Shown in pieces: positions 1-11,261 of a stretch of DNA of 64,000 nt; the stretch's first letter is position 1; each line of letters starts with the position of its first letter. The stretch covers positions 2,480,001 through 2,544,000 of the forward strand of contig BTPP01000002.1 in assembly GCA_037102815.1 (NCBI GenBank). Direction: 5' to 3'. The notes under the pieces are model-generated. The model did no database searches, was not told the origin of the DNA, and saw only the letters and a program-made list of their open reading frames with translations. Origin of the DNA: Neurospora intermedia. Lineage: Eukaryota; Ascomycota; Sordariomycetes; Sordariales; Sordariaceae. The position numbers were made by a program, and so were the translations under genes.

Positions 1-2192
1 ACTACGTACTTTGCTCCCAACCCTGTTTGCTCCCCCACCGCGTCGACGTGGGCTCAACTGGGTCATGTACACTACTGTTCTGTCGAATCACCCATATTCG
101 TGAAAGTGAGGGGGCAGAGGAAAATCCACACCTCAGCCGTCACAGACATCCTCAACACTCTCGGGCCTTGGTGTGGTTACGGATCACATATCATCCGCTC
201 TTCTCCGCCTCAGTTCCTCTCTGCGGGAAACTCCGGTGGCTTGTAGAGTACAGCTCAAGCCCTCAACCCTGCTTCAACTCCATCAACCATATGGCTGACT
301 GGTACAGGAGCCAGTGTGAAAAAGAAACAAGGAGAGAAAAAAACACAAGAGCAGGAATCAGGGAACGCTACATTCACCTCGGAACAAGACGGTCTGGCTC
401 GGAGCGAAAGTTTCTACAGTGAAAATTGAGCTACTAAGCTTGATCCATGCTGCATATCTAAATCTCAGCTCCCTAGAGTTGGGGATAGTCCAGCTGTTGC
501 GGTTGAGCTACGATGGATTCCCTGGCATTTGGGTGTCGGATATCTATCTGCCTCGGTCTTGGGATAGGTTTTTGCGGTTTTCTTCGCTTGCTGTTGTTGC
601 CAAATGTCCACATACCCGGCATTCAAGCCGTATGATATTTGACTCTTCAACTCGACGATATCCTTGTGGGGAAACCCTTACGACTGAGATTTGCGTGAAT
701 GTGGCTAAACCGGGGTTGAACAAAAAGACAACGTCCCCCCCGCGAACACCTCTTAGCCCCTTGTGTCTATTCGGGACCCTTGCTGATCATGGATAGTCAT
801 CCTGGCCATTGGAGTTTCTTCACCGGCTACCATCGACTGATCGACTAGCACCCCCAAGGGCATGAGTACATGTGAGGCTACTGACGCTTCTACTTCCTCC
901 TCGTCCCACGGACCTTTCACTGGTCCCCAAACACTCGTCGCTTCCCCGGGAATGCAACCACAATTTCTCTCTTCGTTTCTCTGGTAGCTTCCTCCAGATC
1001 CGACCCGTGGTGAACATTGTCATAGTTCCGGACATATCGAGGTATGGGTGTATAATCGGTCTCACCCACCCCCGGTCGAGCGGTCCAGCTATCTTCACCG
1101 TCACCCAGTTCACCCCCCTTAGACTTCCTCAACGAGCAACGCACCGGTGATTGTCTTTAGTTGGATGTGTGTCCATGTCACCACGGCGCCGAGCTACTTA
1201 CCTCATCTGATTCCCATATCAAACAAGGGCAAGACGTATACCTCCTGATCCATGTTCCCTTCTGCTTACCCACACGCAGCCGGTACTTAGAGCTACAGGG
1301 ATACCTTCAACTTCTTATTCCGCCAACGATTACTTGGTGGGAACTCACCCGCATACCCGCCCTCTTACCAGTGGTTCATCGGACGATCACACTTCTAACC
1401 AAACATCGACACCCCTCAAGCTAGTAGCACCTTCCTTGAATACCATGCCATTGGGAGGACCCTGACAGCCGCTACGTTCCTACCAACAGTCATCTATATC
1501 GACTTCTCATGCACGGCCCCTCTGCTTTTCTACCTGCTGGGAGAAAAGTCTTGCCACTGGCAAGCTACCTAACTATTTTGTAGCCAGCTAAGCTTGAGAA
1601 TATTCTTCCTAGCTTAGCAGATCTACTTTCAACCAAGGATACACTCCCTAACCCTATGAGTACGCCGGCCACCTACCATACACGCCCTGCGAGGTTTTCC
1701 GGATCCCTTCACAATACCCTAATGTGGACCCCCGATTTACGCGGATCACGAAGCTTCTAATCTTCCAGGGCCTTACGACAAGGTGGCCCCGTGGCATTGC
1801 CAGATAATTCATATCAACCGACAGTACATCGGGTCACTCCTCTAATTCAGCTATCCTGCACATCAAATCATCTTCCTTCACGCTACCCTGACTAGATGGA
1901 AATCTCTCAAGCTCTGATTTATCCCGTATCAACAATCTCCTGACGAAACATTCGACCCACGATCAACCAACTACAGCTCGCACATCTACACAAGTCTTAC
2001 CTATCTGCCATATGCGGTGTAAGCCAGAGTATCTTATCGGAGGCGAGTCTTAAGCACGACAAGTTCAATGTGGTCCGAATACAGTCCCATGAACTAGACA
2101 CAGAGCCTGGGATTTGGATAGATTCCTCGTGTACGGACGGACATCGACAAGCAATTGTAGCACGCTCAGCAAAAAGCTTCTGCGTTACCACC
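1..2192. other. Gene-free leader/intergenic region before the first regulator gene
   Basis: No open frame here shows a recognisable domain, and the longest (27-422, plus) looks like chance translation. The stretch is of mixed composition and rich in CT and CCT runs, as fungal promoters and long 5' leaders often are. It probably holds the promoter and leader of the Zn2Cys6 gene that starts at 2193. I see no tRNA, repeat array or transposon. Confidence 0.6.
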
Positions 2193-4521
2193 ATGAGCGA
2201 CTATTACCACCACTTCCTCACCTCGATGGCAGGTGTCGGGGGAGACCCTACTCTAAGCCAGCATGACGCTTCGATACCTGTGCAACAAGCCCCAGTATCA
2301 AGCTTGGGGACGACGCCAATGTCTCCCGCTTACCAAAACCTCGGCGGGTTTTTCAACGGATATGCGGAGCCTATCATGTTCAGTGCACCCAAGGCTCAAA
2401 GAAGCCGTCGCAAGTCTGCGCCTGGATTGGATCACATCAAACATCGACGCACGAGGTCAGGCTGCTATACTTGCAGGAGCAGGCGAGTCAAGGTAGTTTA
2501 CCCTGGCAACCAATGGATGATAGCACTGCTAACGGTTTATAGTGTGATGAAACCCACCCAGTCTGCGAGAGTACGCCGACCAGCCTTCCTAGCCGTCGTG
2601 TATCAACATGCTGACGTTACCTTAGGATGCAGAAAGGGAAACCGAGAGTGTGTCTATCCGGAACCAACACCACCCAAGGGATCCGTGAAAGATTCATCGG
2701 GTCAGAGCCAGCAGGAGAGCCCTACATCTTCTCGGGGGGATGACGATGACGACGAGACTGGACACGATGGATCATTGACGCCGATAATGGATGAGGATGA
2801 AGAAGAAGAAGAAGAAGCCGAAAGCGCCACAATGCAATCCTCAACACCGACCATTCCTCCAACTCCTTTAAGCGCACCGGCAACATCACTAAGTTTCAAC
2901 CATGGATCCATAAACGATAGGCAGGGGCTAGAGGGGGACGTACAGTTCTATCTCAACTACTACTGTGACAATATCACGCACTATCACTACTCCGTGGTGA
3001 ATGACCACGACAACTTTTTCAAGGAGATGTTGACTGAGTTGGCAATTCAGGACGAGGGCCTTCTCTATGCCGTGGTCGGGTTTGCAGCCTACCATTATAC
3101 TCTACAGAGTCCGATTGGAGAGATCAAGGACTTCTTGCATTTTTATAACCGCAGCGTTACTCTACTGCTGAGATTCTTGAAAAGAAAAGAACGCCATACG
3201 GAGATGACTTTGTTGACCATCCTACAACTTGCCACCATTGAGGTGAGTATAGCATATCTCCCTTGCATGGACGGGTATAGATAGGGGCTGACAGTCCGTA
3301 AGGAGTACCTCGGCGACTGGGTCAACCTCATGGGCCATCAGAAGGCTGCCCTAGAAGTACTGACCGAATTGTACACGCCACAAACGGTCATGCAGACTGT
3401 TGTAGGGCGCATGATTCTGACGTGGTATACACGGTTCGACGTGTTTACTGGCATAATGGCCAGCTCCGAAACTATGCTTCCTCGGGAATGGTTCACAGCT
3501 TTTGTCGATTACTACGAGGCTCGAGCGGCAGAAAACCCCAACGAACTATCCTACAAAACCGAGGTGTGTTCAGGGCGACTACGCATGATTTCAATGGAGA
3601 TGTCACTCTTGTTCGGGAGAAACGCCAGGCAACAAATGACCGAAGAAGAGTATACCGCCGAGCACCGTCGATTATACAACGCCCTCCACGAGTGGAAAAA
3701 CAGCTGGGATCCTGCCTTGGTAAATCCAGAGTTCCTCGTAACTGATGTATCGATGAACGGAGCCTCAGACACGGATCGAATCTTTCAGCCACTCACACCA
3801 GGCTTGCTTTTCCGGCCTCCACTTTTTGCCTCGACGATCTTGACTTGCGAATGGAATTCGATTACCCTGATGCACGGAAGCCAGGGCACGTCAGACCCCT
3901 CGAGCGAGACTCTGGAGAAGTTGAGGGAACACGCATATGTGATATGCCAGATTTGCGAGGCAGTCGAGACCTGGCCCCTTAGTCCTGGGGGGAGCCTAAT
4001 AATCTTGCAACCGTGTCTCGGTATTGCTGCGTTATTTGTTCCCCAGGAGGAGGCCTACCAGCTCTGGATCAGGAAGAAATTCGCATTGCTCGAAAGAATG
4101 GGGTGAGTACAAAAAAACACTTTCATCTTCGTTTACCAACAAGAGTTTGTTATGGCAATCATGGCACGAAAAAAGAGCACTTTCAACATTCGGCTCTTCG
4201 TCCCACTACACGCACGTTGACTAAACGATTTATTTTTCAAACAGGTATATATCACCCGGAACAATGCGCCTAAGAATGGCGGAGCTCTTCCGTGACGGGA
4301 GCTGTCTCCGTTGGTGGTTACCGAACGACGAAGGATTCACGCCCATCCTACAAAGCATCCGGGCCTTTGCAGACGAGCGGAACGCGATGGCTGTGTCGAC
4401 ACAGAGCGAGAATTTGCGACAGATACGTTCCGTTTTCTCCAGGATGAATATTCGACGAACAGCCATGGATCAGGGCGAGGGCCAGTTGAGCGATGGGGTC
4501 AATACTATGCTTTTGGAATAA
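2193..4521 (+). CDS. Zn2Cys6 (Gal4-type) transcription factor
   Basis: Predicted nuclear DNA-binding regulator of 673 residues. Model: exons 2193-2492, 2543-2570, 2626-3242, 3303-4102 and 4245-4521. The start ATG has the context ACCACCATG. Splicing out two introns of 50 and 55 bp assembles an exact zinc cluster, Cys 91, 94, 101, 108, 111 and 118 (CX2CX6CX6CX2CX6C), preceded by the basic stretch HRRTRSG. The 28-nt second exon carries three zinc-cluster residues (Cys101, Cys108 and part of the CERC motif), so a missed intron would destroy the domain. A Ser/Thr/acidic linker with a Glu run follows at about 120-215. The C-terminal half has the helical look of the fungal-specific activation/regulatory domain (Fungal_trans_2-like). 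Target genes cannot be told from sequence. The gene stands alone and is convergent with mob3. Confidence 0.88.
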
Positions 4522-4828
4522 GAAGAGTGTAGATCGACAAAACAGAACAGGACAGTACCAGACAGGAGAATCGTTTGCATATTGAATTCCGTGTCCCATC
4601 GGCCGAGCTATATAACCCTAGTTAGGCTACGACCACTGTTACGTTCCAGATTGGATGATTGTCGTTTCGTCGCTGCGGCTTATACACTAATCAGTAGCCC
4701 TTGCGAATTAAGAGATCAATCGATTCAGACACAACGACAAGAGGACAGTGAAGGGATCAACAACACAACCCAGCAACTTTTTCGGTCAAAACTTTGGCTC
4801 CAAAAGGGTGATTTGTCTTCTCGCTCGG

Positions 4829-4861
<33 letters not shown>

Positions 4862-6303
4862 CCCCTGATGGAGCAGCATGCAGGGTAATATTGATATATC
4901 CCTTGCGTAATCAGACAAAAACGGACGTTGACGAAAAACAGGAAGATCGGATGCGACTCAAGTGTCCCATGCCGTGAGACAGAGACAATCTCTCTGTCAA
5001 AATCACTGGACTATTTGGGCAAAGCTGGAACGAACGTTCCGTCTTCCTGTAGCTTTGAGGGGCAGAATACGAGATCTCGAACGAACGGCTCATCAGTTAC
5101 CAGTTACCAGTTGATCATTCGGCCCAGTTCCATACGTGCCACGGCTCTGCAAAGTTTTGGTCCTACCTACATGCTACCTCTACCCAGTCTCAACCGTTAC
5201 GAGGAGGTAAACCATGGATCACCACTCTGGTTTCGGCAACAAGTCAGGACAACGGCTAACAGCTTCGAACACTACCGACTACTGGAAAAACTCCCGATTG
5301 GTGATCTCCTCTCTCAACCCCCCCTTTAAGACTTTCCTAGGTCTCTTCTTTTCAGGGTCCTTTTTGTACGTGAACCTGACCACACACATGTACTTTACCT
5401 TTATCTTTTGGTTCTCGGTTGTTTCTGTTCTTGTTACTAGTTATAACTCTAAAAGTTTCCAGCTTGTATCACTCGATCACGTTTGTTCATCAACAGACAG
5501 CCACGATGGTGCTACACGTTCAAGCGCTAGCTGGTGTTTTGAGTTTGAGATTGGCCGGCACGTACGTCTGTGGTTGCCTAGGTAGAATACTCTTCTCTTC
5601 TCTTCTTCTACGTTATTTGTCTTCTTTTATCGTTTTACTTATTTTCTTCTGGCATGTATCTATCACCTCATAAGTTAGACCTTGTAGTAGTGGAGCAGCT
5701 TGATTCGCCGTTGCGTTAAGAGGTAAGCGTTAGGCTGATAGATCGGCATAGATATACATACCACTGGTTGAGACAGGAGTAAATAAAAGAAAAGGGGGCG
5801 GTAAATGGGTTGGGTGTAAACCGAAGGTGGAGTCGTATGCATCAGTTCCTGTGGCCTCATTCATCTCGAAGTGTACAATTACAAGGATGATGCCGTGCTT
5901 TTTGCTCACGTACTTCCAGTGACTGTTGCTTTCTGTTTTCTTTTTTTTCTTCTTTTTTTTTTTTATGGTCATAATTCTTAAGTCTTGGTAGTTAGTATGA
6001 GTGTCCATATTCTTCCTCGGAAGCATGAGGAAAGAATGCGGGCAGAACAGGATATGTTTTTTTGCTTTCACAATCGTAACACAGCTTGTGCTTTCAGCCA
6101 TGGATTGTGCAGAGAGCCAATGAGAAGCTTCATGCGTGAGACTTGCATGGTCAATTCAATCATTCCGACCATCTCTCCTCGTCTTCGCTTTCCTGTTCTT
6201 AACAATGGCTCTTACGCTAGGTTACAACAGTGTCCACAGTAGTATTCATACAAAGGCAAATCTTTCACATCGGCAATCCCCAGTGACGGACTACCTAGTC
6301 CGC
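4522..6303. other. Intergenic region between convergent genes, with homopolymer T tracts
   Basis: Lies between the 3' ends of the Zn2Cys6 gene and mob3, so it holds their 3' UTRs. It contains an unbroken run of 30 T at 4832-4861, CT-rich stretches near 5590-5640 and a second T-rich tract at about 5937-5963. No supported gene is present; the short open frames show no domain. Confidence 0.6.
4832..4861 (+). repeat. T30 homopolymer
   Basis: Thirty consecutive T residues are visible, about 310 bp after the stop of the Zn2Cys6 gene. It is probably a polymorphic mononucleotide microsatellite; such tracts are prone to length errors in assembly. Confidence 0.9.
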
Positions 6304-8296
6304 CTATGCGACCTGCTCAGCACCAGGAGCCATGGCCTCTTCGTCCGACTTTTCCACCTTTGTCTCGTCTTTTTCTTCCTCCTTTTCGCCCTTCTCTTCC
6401 TCCTCCTGGGCGACGTTCTCGTCAGACTGCGCCAAGTCGTTTTCGGCGTGGCTTGGTTTCGTTTCATCTTGGTCATCATCTTGCTTCTCCCTGGACCCAT
6501 TATCGGTAGATTCCAGTATCGGTTCCACGCCCACCGGCTGCTCATCACTGCCAGCATCGGCAACAGGTTTCATCGTGGAATCTTTGTTCGACTCATGACC
6601 GTCTCCAATGGGATCATCATTGGCGGATCCAGAGGAAGATGCCGGCGTATCAACATCACTATCCTCCGACTCCGACACTGATGTTGGAATTGCACTTGTT
6701 CCGACCTCATTATGCGGAGTAACATCTGCTGACTTTGGACTTTCTGAATCCTCATTGCCTTGCTCTCTTACTTCATCATCATCGACTTTTGCTGATTCCT
6801 CGTTGGACTCGTCAGGAGTGCTTTGCTTTGCCGGCTGATCTTCAGACGTAGGTTCGCCCTCTTGTACAGGCTCCTGAACGCTTGCTGTCGCTTCCTCTGT
6901 GTCCTTTTCCGACTCCGGGTGTTGCAATTCGGCGGGAGGCAAGGCTGCTGCTATATCGGCGGGTGCCGAATCTTCGATTTTCGTCATGTCGGCTTCACTC
7001 GTTGGCTGATGGGGCGTCTGCGGGTCTGTAGTCCCATGGCACACAATGACGGGAATGTTGTCTGTTTCCATCTCTTCTTCTGTGGCCGGCTCCAGTTCGG
7101 GGACCCTTCTGCGCGTGACTTTTGATTTTCCTCTTAAGTTCGTTGTGCTGCTGCCATCCTCTTCCTCCGCCTCCGGAACAGTCGTCACAGCGCTGCCAAC
7201 CGAAGGGCTGCTCTTAATATGCCGCCTCGTGTTAGTCCTCATTGCGGCAGTATTGAGACTATCATCATCAGCAGGTTCCCCAACAGGTGTTCCCCGGCTT
7301 GCTATAACCGGAGGCTTCGCAAAAGTAACGGACCCCCCCGGCTGATGTGTCTTGGGTTTCTCTATCACGACTTGAGAAACGTCGTCGTCGCCCGATGAGG
7401 TTGCTGTGCTCTCCAGCCCTTCAGCCTCAGGAGGAAGCTGAAAGTTCTCGTGTTGGAGAGTCTTAAAGTGATCGCAGACGGTTTTGAAAAAGATATAAAG
7501 GCCCGTTTGGCCCTCGACAGCCCAGAAAACGCTGCGGTGTTGGAACCACGCATGGGCAAACATGCGATGTAGACGGCGAAAGATATTGACCAAGTGCCTC
7601 AAAGCCAGATTCTTGTCATGGGTGTCAACGAAGAAGCGGCTAGGGAAGTACTTGGGATTGGTCACAGTGTTGGCCGCCCAATCAAGAGTGTGACAGCAAT
7701 AGTCGATCGCGCAGCAGCTCTTGGGTGCATCATGCACGGCACATAAAAACTGCCACTCGCTTGCACGCATCTCGGGGCAGGTGGCAGCGCTGCAGGGCGG
7801 CTCATCGAACAGAAAACCAACAATGAGGTTGTTGCATTGTGTGATCAAAAAGCGGCACAGCTCATACAGCCATACCGTCTTGTCGATATGGGCAGGGGGC
7901 GTTGCGAGAATCTTGGCTGTCTCCCTTGTGATGGGAGTTGTGTTACCGGCCGTATGGTGCCAATGGAGGGCTGCTAAGTGCTCCTGGAGTTGGAAGGCCG
8001 AGTCAAGCTGCGCGTGGTAAGACAGAACATGTCAGCCTTGTTCTTGAAGAGATCAATGACTTGTCAGGCAGCGGACGAACCTGGTGCAGAGGAACCAACG
8101 GAGGGCCGGCAGCCATGTCGGCGGCCTTGGTGCCCGGATGGATGCGACGATGAGACAGCAGGTCTATCGTAGGCATCTCGTATTGCTGCGCCTGGCGGTT
8201 GGCGATCGGGCCCATGGCTGGCGATGTGGGACCAATCTGGATCTCGGGGGCAGGCGGCGGGCTTGGGAGCCGAGGAGAGCTTGGAGGAAGCGACAT
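6304..8296 (-). CDS. mob3: MOB3/phocein-family STRIPAK subunit
   Basis: Mob1/phocein-family adaptor of 639 residues. Homologues of this type (SmMOB3 in Sordaria, phocein in animals) are subunits of the STRIPAK complex, which controls hyphal fusion and fruiting-body development. Two exons, 8296-8081 and 8007-6304, joined in phase 0 across a 73-bp intron. The N-terminal 70 residues are Pro-rich. The Mob core spans about 73-285 and shows the zinc ligands: Cys pair in CSAATCPEM and His pair in RRLHRMFAHAWFQH. DWAANTVTN and VFWAVEGQTGLYIFFK agree with the phocein branch. The last 350 residues are low-complexity and acidic, ending in Glu/Lys-rich repeats. The gene diverges from the CobW-type GTPase gene. 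Assignment to MOB3 rather than MOB1/MOB2 rests on remembered motif similarity. Confidence 0.9.
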
Positions 8297-9020
8297 GATG
8301 GTGCTTCTTTATTCGGGCGCGATGTTGGATATGGGTGAAGTTGATACGCGAAGCTGGACAGCTACCATACAACCGCGCGCAAGCAATGCCCAGCTGTGTC
8401 TGTCGTGACGATTTCCTTGTTCGTACTATTCGCCCGTAAGTTCGGCTCGACTTCCTAGCGGTGGGTATGGATGGTAGATGATTCTGCTCGAATCGATATG
8501 CCGGTGGAACAGATGAATCGAGACGGGCTGGGTCGCGTGGATGAAAGGAAGTTGGATGAGGTCGTGGAGGTAGATTGACAGTCCAGACGGGATCTGGGGT
8601 CCACGGCGGTGCCGTCAATGGGATTCCTTGGGAAACTGCCCCTGCTGCCCCTGTGCTGAGCTGGAGCTTCGAGCCTACAGTGGAAGGCGGGAATACGGGG
8701 AACTCACCCTGTACCTGGCGCTAAGATCAAGGAGGTGCCCAAGCTCCCAATTGCTCCTCGTGCTGTCTGACTGTAAAATACGGTATCAGTGACAGATGTG
8801 CGTCATGCCTCTGGTAACCGAAAGGGCGTGGGCCAACAATCACTTCTACCCGGCAGCCTGACAAACATTACATAGTGTACTGCGTAGGTAGAGGTATAAA
8901 TACGTACCACTGGTCCCTGCCAGAAACCTATGGGTAAGGTGATTTAAACACTACACTTCTCGACAACGTTTTGTGTAATTCCACGACCAAGAACCTCCGC
9001 TCAGAGGACCTCAATTCAAT
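8297..9020. promoter_or_regulatory. Shared divergent promoter interval of mob3 and the CobW/ZNG1 gene
   Basis: This 724-bp interval separates two start codons pointing away from each other, so both promoters and leaders must lie in it or cross it. No open frame with a domain is present. I could not pick out a specific factor-binding site with confidence. Confidence 0.6.
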
Positions 9021-10502
9021 ATGGACTACGACGACGATGCTCCCCCGGATCTCATAGAGACCAACGAGGTCATACTCGAGGAGGAGAAGCCAGTCAAGGT
9101 TCCCATTACCATAGTAACAGGTATGCATCTTACTACCAATCTCATTGTGGTCGACTTCGCGCTGATTACAACCTCAGGCTACCTTGGAGCGGGCAAGACC
9201 ACCCTCTTGAACTACATATTGACTGCCCAACATGGAAAGAAAATTGCCGTCATCATGAACGGTATGGCTGAACATCCCGGGCCCTTGCCTTGCATTGGGA
9301 TAGTTAGCTGACGATGAGATGTGTAGAGTTCGGAGACTGTTTGTCATCCTCTTGCTGCAACCCCTCAGCATATCTCTGCTAACTCTCAATCTAGCTCTGG
9401 ACATTGAAAAGTCCCTCACCGTAAACAAGGATGGCGAGTCAGTCGAGGAATGGATGGAAGTTGGCAATGGCTGCATCTGCTGTTCGGTGAAGTGAGTTAC
9501 CGATGATTGACCACTTTGTCCCCATCAGCTATAGTACACTGACACTGACCAACATGTGATCGTCTCAGAGACACCGGAGTGAATGCCATCGAGTCCCTAA
9601 TGGAAAAGAAGGGAAAGTTCGACTACATCTTACTCGAAACCACCGGGCTCGCAGACCCAGGGAATCTTGCACCCCTCTTCTGGATGGATGATGGCTTGGG
9701 AAGCACCATCTACCTCGACGGGATTGTGACGCTGGTGGACGCCAAAAACATTCTGCGGAGCTTGGATGATCCAGCTGGCAAGGTTGAGGGACACGAAGAG
9801 ACCGATGAACACGGGCATGGGCCAGTCATGACGACCGCTCATGTCCAGATCTCACATGCTGATGTCATCGTAATCAACAAGTCAGACCTGGTCAGCGAGG
9901 ACGAGCTGCAGGCCGTCCAGGACAGAATCATGTCCATCAACGGGCTCGCCAAAATCCACATAACCAAACAGAGTGTGGTTCCAGAATTGGAAGGATTCTT
10001 GCTCGACCTGCACGCTTATGACCGCGTGGAGGAATTGGACAAGCCAAGTCTGGGCCACAGCCATCTCGACAAGGTCAGAGACTCCCTTTCATCTCGTGAA
10101 TGGCTAGCAAGACCTGGACATTTCCTCATTTCATATGACCAACTAACATGAGTTTAGACGATATCAACATTATCTATTCCTCTACCGGTCCTGACATCAG
10201 CACAAGTCGAAAAACTGGATGCTTGGCTGAGGTCGGTTCTTTGGGAGAACATTCTTCCTGGACATGAGAACGCTGCTGAGAGGCCAGCTTTCGAAATCCA
10301 TCGATTGAAGGGTCGATTGGTGCTCGAGGACGGCAGCGAGAAGATGGTTCAGGGAGTAAGGGAAATCTTTGAAATTTTTGATAGCCCAGACAAGAGTCAG
10401 GGTCAAGTTGCGGGTAAACTTGTGCTCATCGGGCGTCATCTAGTCGATTTCGACTTCCTAACAAGCCTCCAGAAAACTGTTGATCTTGCCAAAAGCACCT
10501 AG
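9021..10502 (+). CDS. zng1: CobW/COG0523-family GTPase, ZNG1-type zinc chaperone
   Basis: G3E-family metallochaperone GTPase of 380 residues. ZNG1 proteins (yeast YNR029C, human CBWD1) deliver zinc to methionine aminopeptidase. Exons: 9021-9120, 9178-9261, 9327-9338, 9395-9491, 9569-10073, 10158-10502. The Walker A loop [12 protein letters not shown] is assembled across the first intron. The third exon is only 12 nt and supplies EFGDS, followed by LDIEKSL. The CXCC metal motif is GCICCSVK. The Walker B region is [15 protein letters not shown], the guanine-specificity motif is NKSD, and a His-rich stretch ([11 protein letters not shown]) may bind zinc. The CobW C-terminal domain follows ([15 protein letters not shown]). 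It diverges from mob3. Family is secure; the ZNG1 assignment is by overall resemblance. Confidence 0.92.
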
Positions 10503-11261
10503 CCGTCAGGCACCATATTATAGATGTAGGAAATCAGAACGGAATCCTGACAAACATTGCCTCATACGTGTCAGACCGGTGATGGAAGTCTTGATACTGT
10601 TTATACGCTGTGACTTAGGAAGCAGTGTGCATCCTGCTCTTGATACTGACCGTGGAGAGAAGTTCCATTGAAGGGTCTTCGAATCTTTGAGAATAGGGGG
10701 ACGTCGATGGCCTGGAAGCACGGACCACATATCCTCAAGTTTCCGTCACCTGGACCTTGATTTTGAAGTCTCTAAATCCATGAAAAGAGGGCTTTCAGTC
10801 TGCCGAATCAGCGGTTCTTGATGATAATTGTCTAGCCAGCCTTTAGGTTTCCGTAGTTGTCAACGGTCAACCCGGGCCTGCCAGTGTGCATACCATAATG
10901 AAGTGACCTACCTGTAGTAACACCAAACTGGTATGTACCTAGAAGTACCTAGGTACACTGCAACGTCTCCACATCCCGTCCCAGATGGAGGTACCTAAGG
11001 ACCACTCACTGCACCTGCGCAGCCAGTGCGTGCCGCCCGCCTGGCGTGCAGCTCCCGCTCGTTTCCAAAGCGCGACCCGGGCATTCACCTGCAAACATCC
11101 ATTCACTCTGGCAGCGCACCACGACACCACCGCAACCACGCACTCGTCACCTTTTAATCGACGGCACAATTTGCTAATTGCGACAACCGGAAAACAACAT
11201 TCGTTTTTGCTTCCTTCCGCTCGACCTCTCAGAGAGACTGGTCTTACAACCGCAGAATATC
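10503..11261. other. Intergenic region and not2 leader
   Basis: Contains the 3' UTR of the CobW gene and the promoter and leader of not2. A perfect 12-bp palindrome GTACCTAGGTAC lies at 10945-10956. No supported gene: an open frame at 10985-11746 runs through the leader and into intron 1 of not2 without domain content. Confidence 0.6.
10945..10956. repeat. 12-bp palindrome GTACCTAGGTAC
   Basis: Perfect palindrome in the not2 upstream region, identical to the core at 36742-36753. A nearby extra half copy (GTACCTAG) precedes it at 10935-10942. Confidence 0.75.
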
